In this document: piece by piece, positions 61,440 to 64,000 of the stretch
Layout of the letters: each line of letters begins with the position of its first letter
Position numbering within the stretch: the stretch's first letter is position 1
Assembly: GCA_949361645.1 (NCBI GenBank)
Contig: OX442437.1
Span: 4,141,921 to 4,205,920 of the forward strand
Source of the DNA: Spongilla lacustris
Lineage: Eukaryota; Porifera; Demospongiae; Spongillida; Spongillidae
DNA length: 64,000 nt
Reading direction: 5' to 3'
Translations under genes and position numbers: made by a program
The notes under the pieces: generated by a model
What the model saw: only the letters and a program-made list of their open reading frames with translations
What the model was told of the DNA's origin: nothing
Databases searched by the model: none

Positions 61440-62650
61440 AAAGAGCCCAGCAGGTGTGGGGGTTTTTTTAAAGAGCTTGATGGGTTAATCAACATAGCTG
61501 CAAAAGGAGCCCTGTGGGTGTGGTCTTTTAAGAGTGTGAAGGGTTAATCAAAAAGTGCCCTGTGGGTGTGGTCTTTGCACGAGTGTGAAGGGTTAATCAA
61601 TTTAGCCGCCCTGTGGGTCTGGTCTTTGTAAAAGTGTGAAGGGTTAATCAGCAAAGTGCCCTTTGGGTGTGGTCTTTGTAAGAGTGTGAAGGGTTAATCA
61701 ACTTAACCGCGTCCTGTGGTGTGGTCTATGTAAGAGAGTGAAGGGTTAATGAACTTTTCTGCAAAAAGTGTCCTCTTTGAAGGGTTAATCAACTTAGCCG
61801 CAAAAAGTGCCCTGTGGGTGTGGTCTTTGTAAGAGTGTGAAGGGTTAAACAATTAGCCGCAAAAGTGTCTTGTAGGTGTGGTCTTTGTAAGGTGTGAAGG
61901 GTTAATCACCTTAGCCGCAAAAAGTGCCCTGTGGGTGTGGTCTTTGTAAGAGTGTGAAGGGTTAAACAATTAGCCGCAAAAGTGTCTTGTAGGTGTGGTC
62001 TTTGTAAGGTGTGAAGGGTTAATCACCTTAGCCGCAAAAAGTGCCCTGTGGGTGTGGTCTTTGTAAGAGTGTGAAGGGTTAATCGGCTTAGCAGCAAATA
62101 CTGCCCTCTTTGAAGGGTTAAACAATTAGCCGCAAAAATAGTCCTGTGGGTGTGGTCTATGTAAGAGTGTGAAGGGTTAATGAACATTTCTGCAAAAAGT
62201 GCCCTCTTTTAAGGGTTAATCAACTTTGCTGCGTGATCTTTGTGTGAAGGGTTAATCGACTTGGCAGCAAATAGTGCCTTCTTTGAAGGGTTAAACAATT
62301 AGCTGCAAAAATTGTCCTGTGGGTGTGGTCATTGTAAGAGTGTGAAGAGTTAATCGGCTTAGCCGCTAAAAGTGCCCTGTGGGTGTGGTCTTTGTAAGAG
62401 TGTGAAGGGTTAATCGGCTTAGCTGCAAATAGTGCCCTCTTTGAAGGGTTAAACAATTAGCCGCAAAAAATGTCCTGTGGGTGTGGTCTATGTAAGAGTG
62501 TGAAGGGTTAATGAACTTTTCTGCAAAAGTGCCCTTTGAAGTGCCCTGTGGGTGTGGTCATTGCAAGAGTGTGAAGGGTTAATCAACTTAGCCGCAAAGT
62601 GCCCTGTGGGTGTGGTCTTTGTAAGAGTGTGAAGGGTTAAGGAACTTAGC
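61440..62650. repeat. ~60-bp minisatellite
   Basis: About 20 units with GTGCCCTGTGGGTGTGGTCT, TTGTAAGAGTGTGAAGGGTT and AATCAACTTAGCCGCAAAAA. Shorter (~35 bp) units lacking the middle alternate with full ones, giving a higher-order pattern; a pair at about 61,800-62,040 repeats as a two-unit block. Confidence 0.95.
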
Positions 62651-63004
62651 TGAGAAAAAGAGCTTGGTGTACTGTTTAGTAGTGTCAGGGGTTAAGGAAC
62701 ATAGAGCTCTGAGGCCTGTAGCAACTTAGGTCATGTAAAGGAAACCATATATGGCAATGACATGTCAGGTCAACATGTTCAGAAGCCTTACGAATTATCT
62801 CCCTATAACTCCACACATGTATTTGCAGGTTTGCTTTTTAAAAATGACTTGGTCATGTCTAATGTTTCAGTTTGAACTCACTCTGCGAGTGTGGTCTTAG
62901 GTTGAAAGTGTACTGGGTTATTGGAAATATGTTCTAAGGTACATGTACAAGGAGATCTTCCACTGAGAGTTCACAGGTGGTCATTTTGTACTTAATCCCT
63001 TTTA

Positions 63005-63100
63005 TCCATCACACTTATGCACACACATGCACACACACATACACACACACATGCACACACACATGCACACACACATGCACACACATCACACACACACACA
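63005..63100. repeat. CACACATG/CACACA array
   Basis: Low-complexity CA tract with ATG interruptions. Confidence 0.9.
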
Positions 63101-63114
63101 CTTTGAGCTGGTAT

Positions 63115-63900
63115 CTTAACACTTGGCACACAATGTATTATTTCCCACAGTGTTAACTTTACAGTTTACAGCTATAATCCTGGGGTTGTGGCCAATGACT
63201 TAGAGAGATGGCATGTAGTAAGTAGGCTTCTAGAGATCCAGAATTAATGGACATTGTGTTAATACCATATTCATATGTGCAGCTATGTACATATGTGGTT
63301 GTGTATTAGTTTTGCAGCTGCCCTTGTACATCTTTTATCTGATTCAAAATATGGTACATCTCAACTGGGAGGTATAAATGGTGTATCATCTTGCTTTGCT
63401 AGGAGATGTAAAAGCTTACAGTAAGCTAATGTACTGACTGGCCCTGTGTGATAATACAATGATGTGGCATACTTATTATGATGTGTTGACACCCATGCCA
63501 CTTTTCTCCCTACCACCCTTTTTGCACCATACACACCACCCTTCACACCACACACACATGCACACACACCCTTGGCACACAATGTATTATTTCCCTAGCC
63601 TGGGGTTTTGGCCAATGACTTAGAGGGATTAACTGCCTGTAGCCAGTACATTTAGTAAGTATGCTTGCCAGAATAAAATTGTGTTACATGCTCGGTTACA
63701 TGTAATGTTTTTCCAGGATGTTGCCATATTCATATGTGTGCCTATGTACACATATGTGGTTTTTATGCAGCTGCACATGTACATTGACTTTTATCTGTGG
63801 TACAGTCTCAACTGAGAGGTATAAATGGTGTATCTGCTTTGCTAGGAGATGTAAAAGCTTACAGTGTACTGACTGGCCCATGCACTGCCCAGTGGTCCAA
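63115..63900. repeat. Tandem duplication, ~450-bp unit
   Basis: TTGGCACACAATGTATTATT at 63,123 and at 63,572 starts two copies, both followed by CCTGGGGTT(G/T)TGGCCAATG and later by GGTATAAATGGTGTATC and GCTAGGAGATGTAAAAGCTT. The second copy is shortened by deletions. No gene. The window ends in ordinary sequence at 64,000. Confidence 0.9.
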
Positions 63901-64000
63901 AATTGTATTGTATTATGGCTAGACAGTGGTATGCAGTTTAAACGTACATTTACTGTGGGATGTGTAAAATCTCTCAATCTCAAGGAGGGGGGTGGAAGCC

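Overview
The window looks like nuclear DNA from an animal, most probably a marine invertebrate and best guess a demosponge. The reasons are split genes with GT-AG introns (several only about 56-58 bp), very many TACATGTA-type palindromic stretches, long (TG)n and poly-G tracts, many small inverted-repeat elements, and genes of kinds that I know from sponge and cnidarian genomes (a beta-helix plus multi-pass membrane family and a transposase-like family with a CxxC motif). No bacterial operon, CRISPR array or rRNA was seen. The species call is inference.

Layout. 1-8,500 is non-genic: a 22-bp minisatellite, poly-G and TG tracts and four compact inverted-repeat elements (4,912-5,467; 6,030-6,369; 8,027-8,194; 8,266-8,437). 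8,600-10,190 holds two dead transposon pieces, the C-terminal end of a non-LTR retrotransposon polyprotein and a frameshifted hAT-type TTF zinc finger, both on the minus strand. 10,541-14,501 (minus) is the main discovery: exons can be joined by eye into one open frame of about 911 codons, 12 exons, encoding an N-terminal chromodomain followed by a transposase-like core. 14,500-28,800 is mostly repeats, with a decayed C-terminal-motor kinesin and a duplicated coiled-coil segment (16,400-20,760), a 21-bp minisatellite, and an inverted pair of subrepeat arrays at 22,657 and 28,180.

28,800-40,090 is a nest of foldback structures. It has alternating inverted segments, an almost perfect 0.8-kb-arm palindrome centred near 35,083, and a 2.6-kb direct duplication (31,660-34,264 and 37,471-40,086) that carries the last exon of a membrane protein with a proline-rich PPxY tail. 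41,200-46,600 has a cluster of GTGACTTAAGTCAC palindromes, an unidentified 182-codon ORF, and a large gene for a beta-helix plus seven/eight-span membrane protein interrupted by one stop and one frameshift; a badly decayed copy of its 3' end lies at 58,081-58,600.

49,333-51,210 (minus) is an intact seven-exon gene for a PH-domain protein with an exon-encoded acidic repeat tail. 53,104-55,180 (plus) is a decayed tandem-domain receptor-type tyrosine phosphatase whose signature-motif arginine is cysteine. 59,073-59,756 (minus) is a small two-exon multi-span membrane protein. 59,900-60,520 is rich in hairpins and TCGCGA palindromes. 61,440-62,650 is a roughly 60-bp minisatellite and 63,115-63,900 a tandem duplication.

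There is no sign that the genes form a pathway. The region reads as a repeat-rich gene-poor stretch with two or three intact genes among pseudogenes. All exon models come from reading splice sites and frames by eye, without alignment or transcript data.
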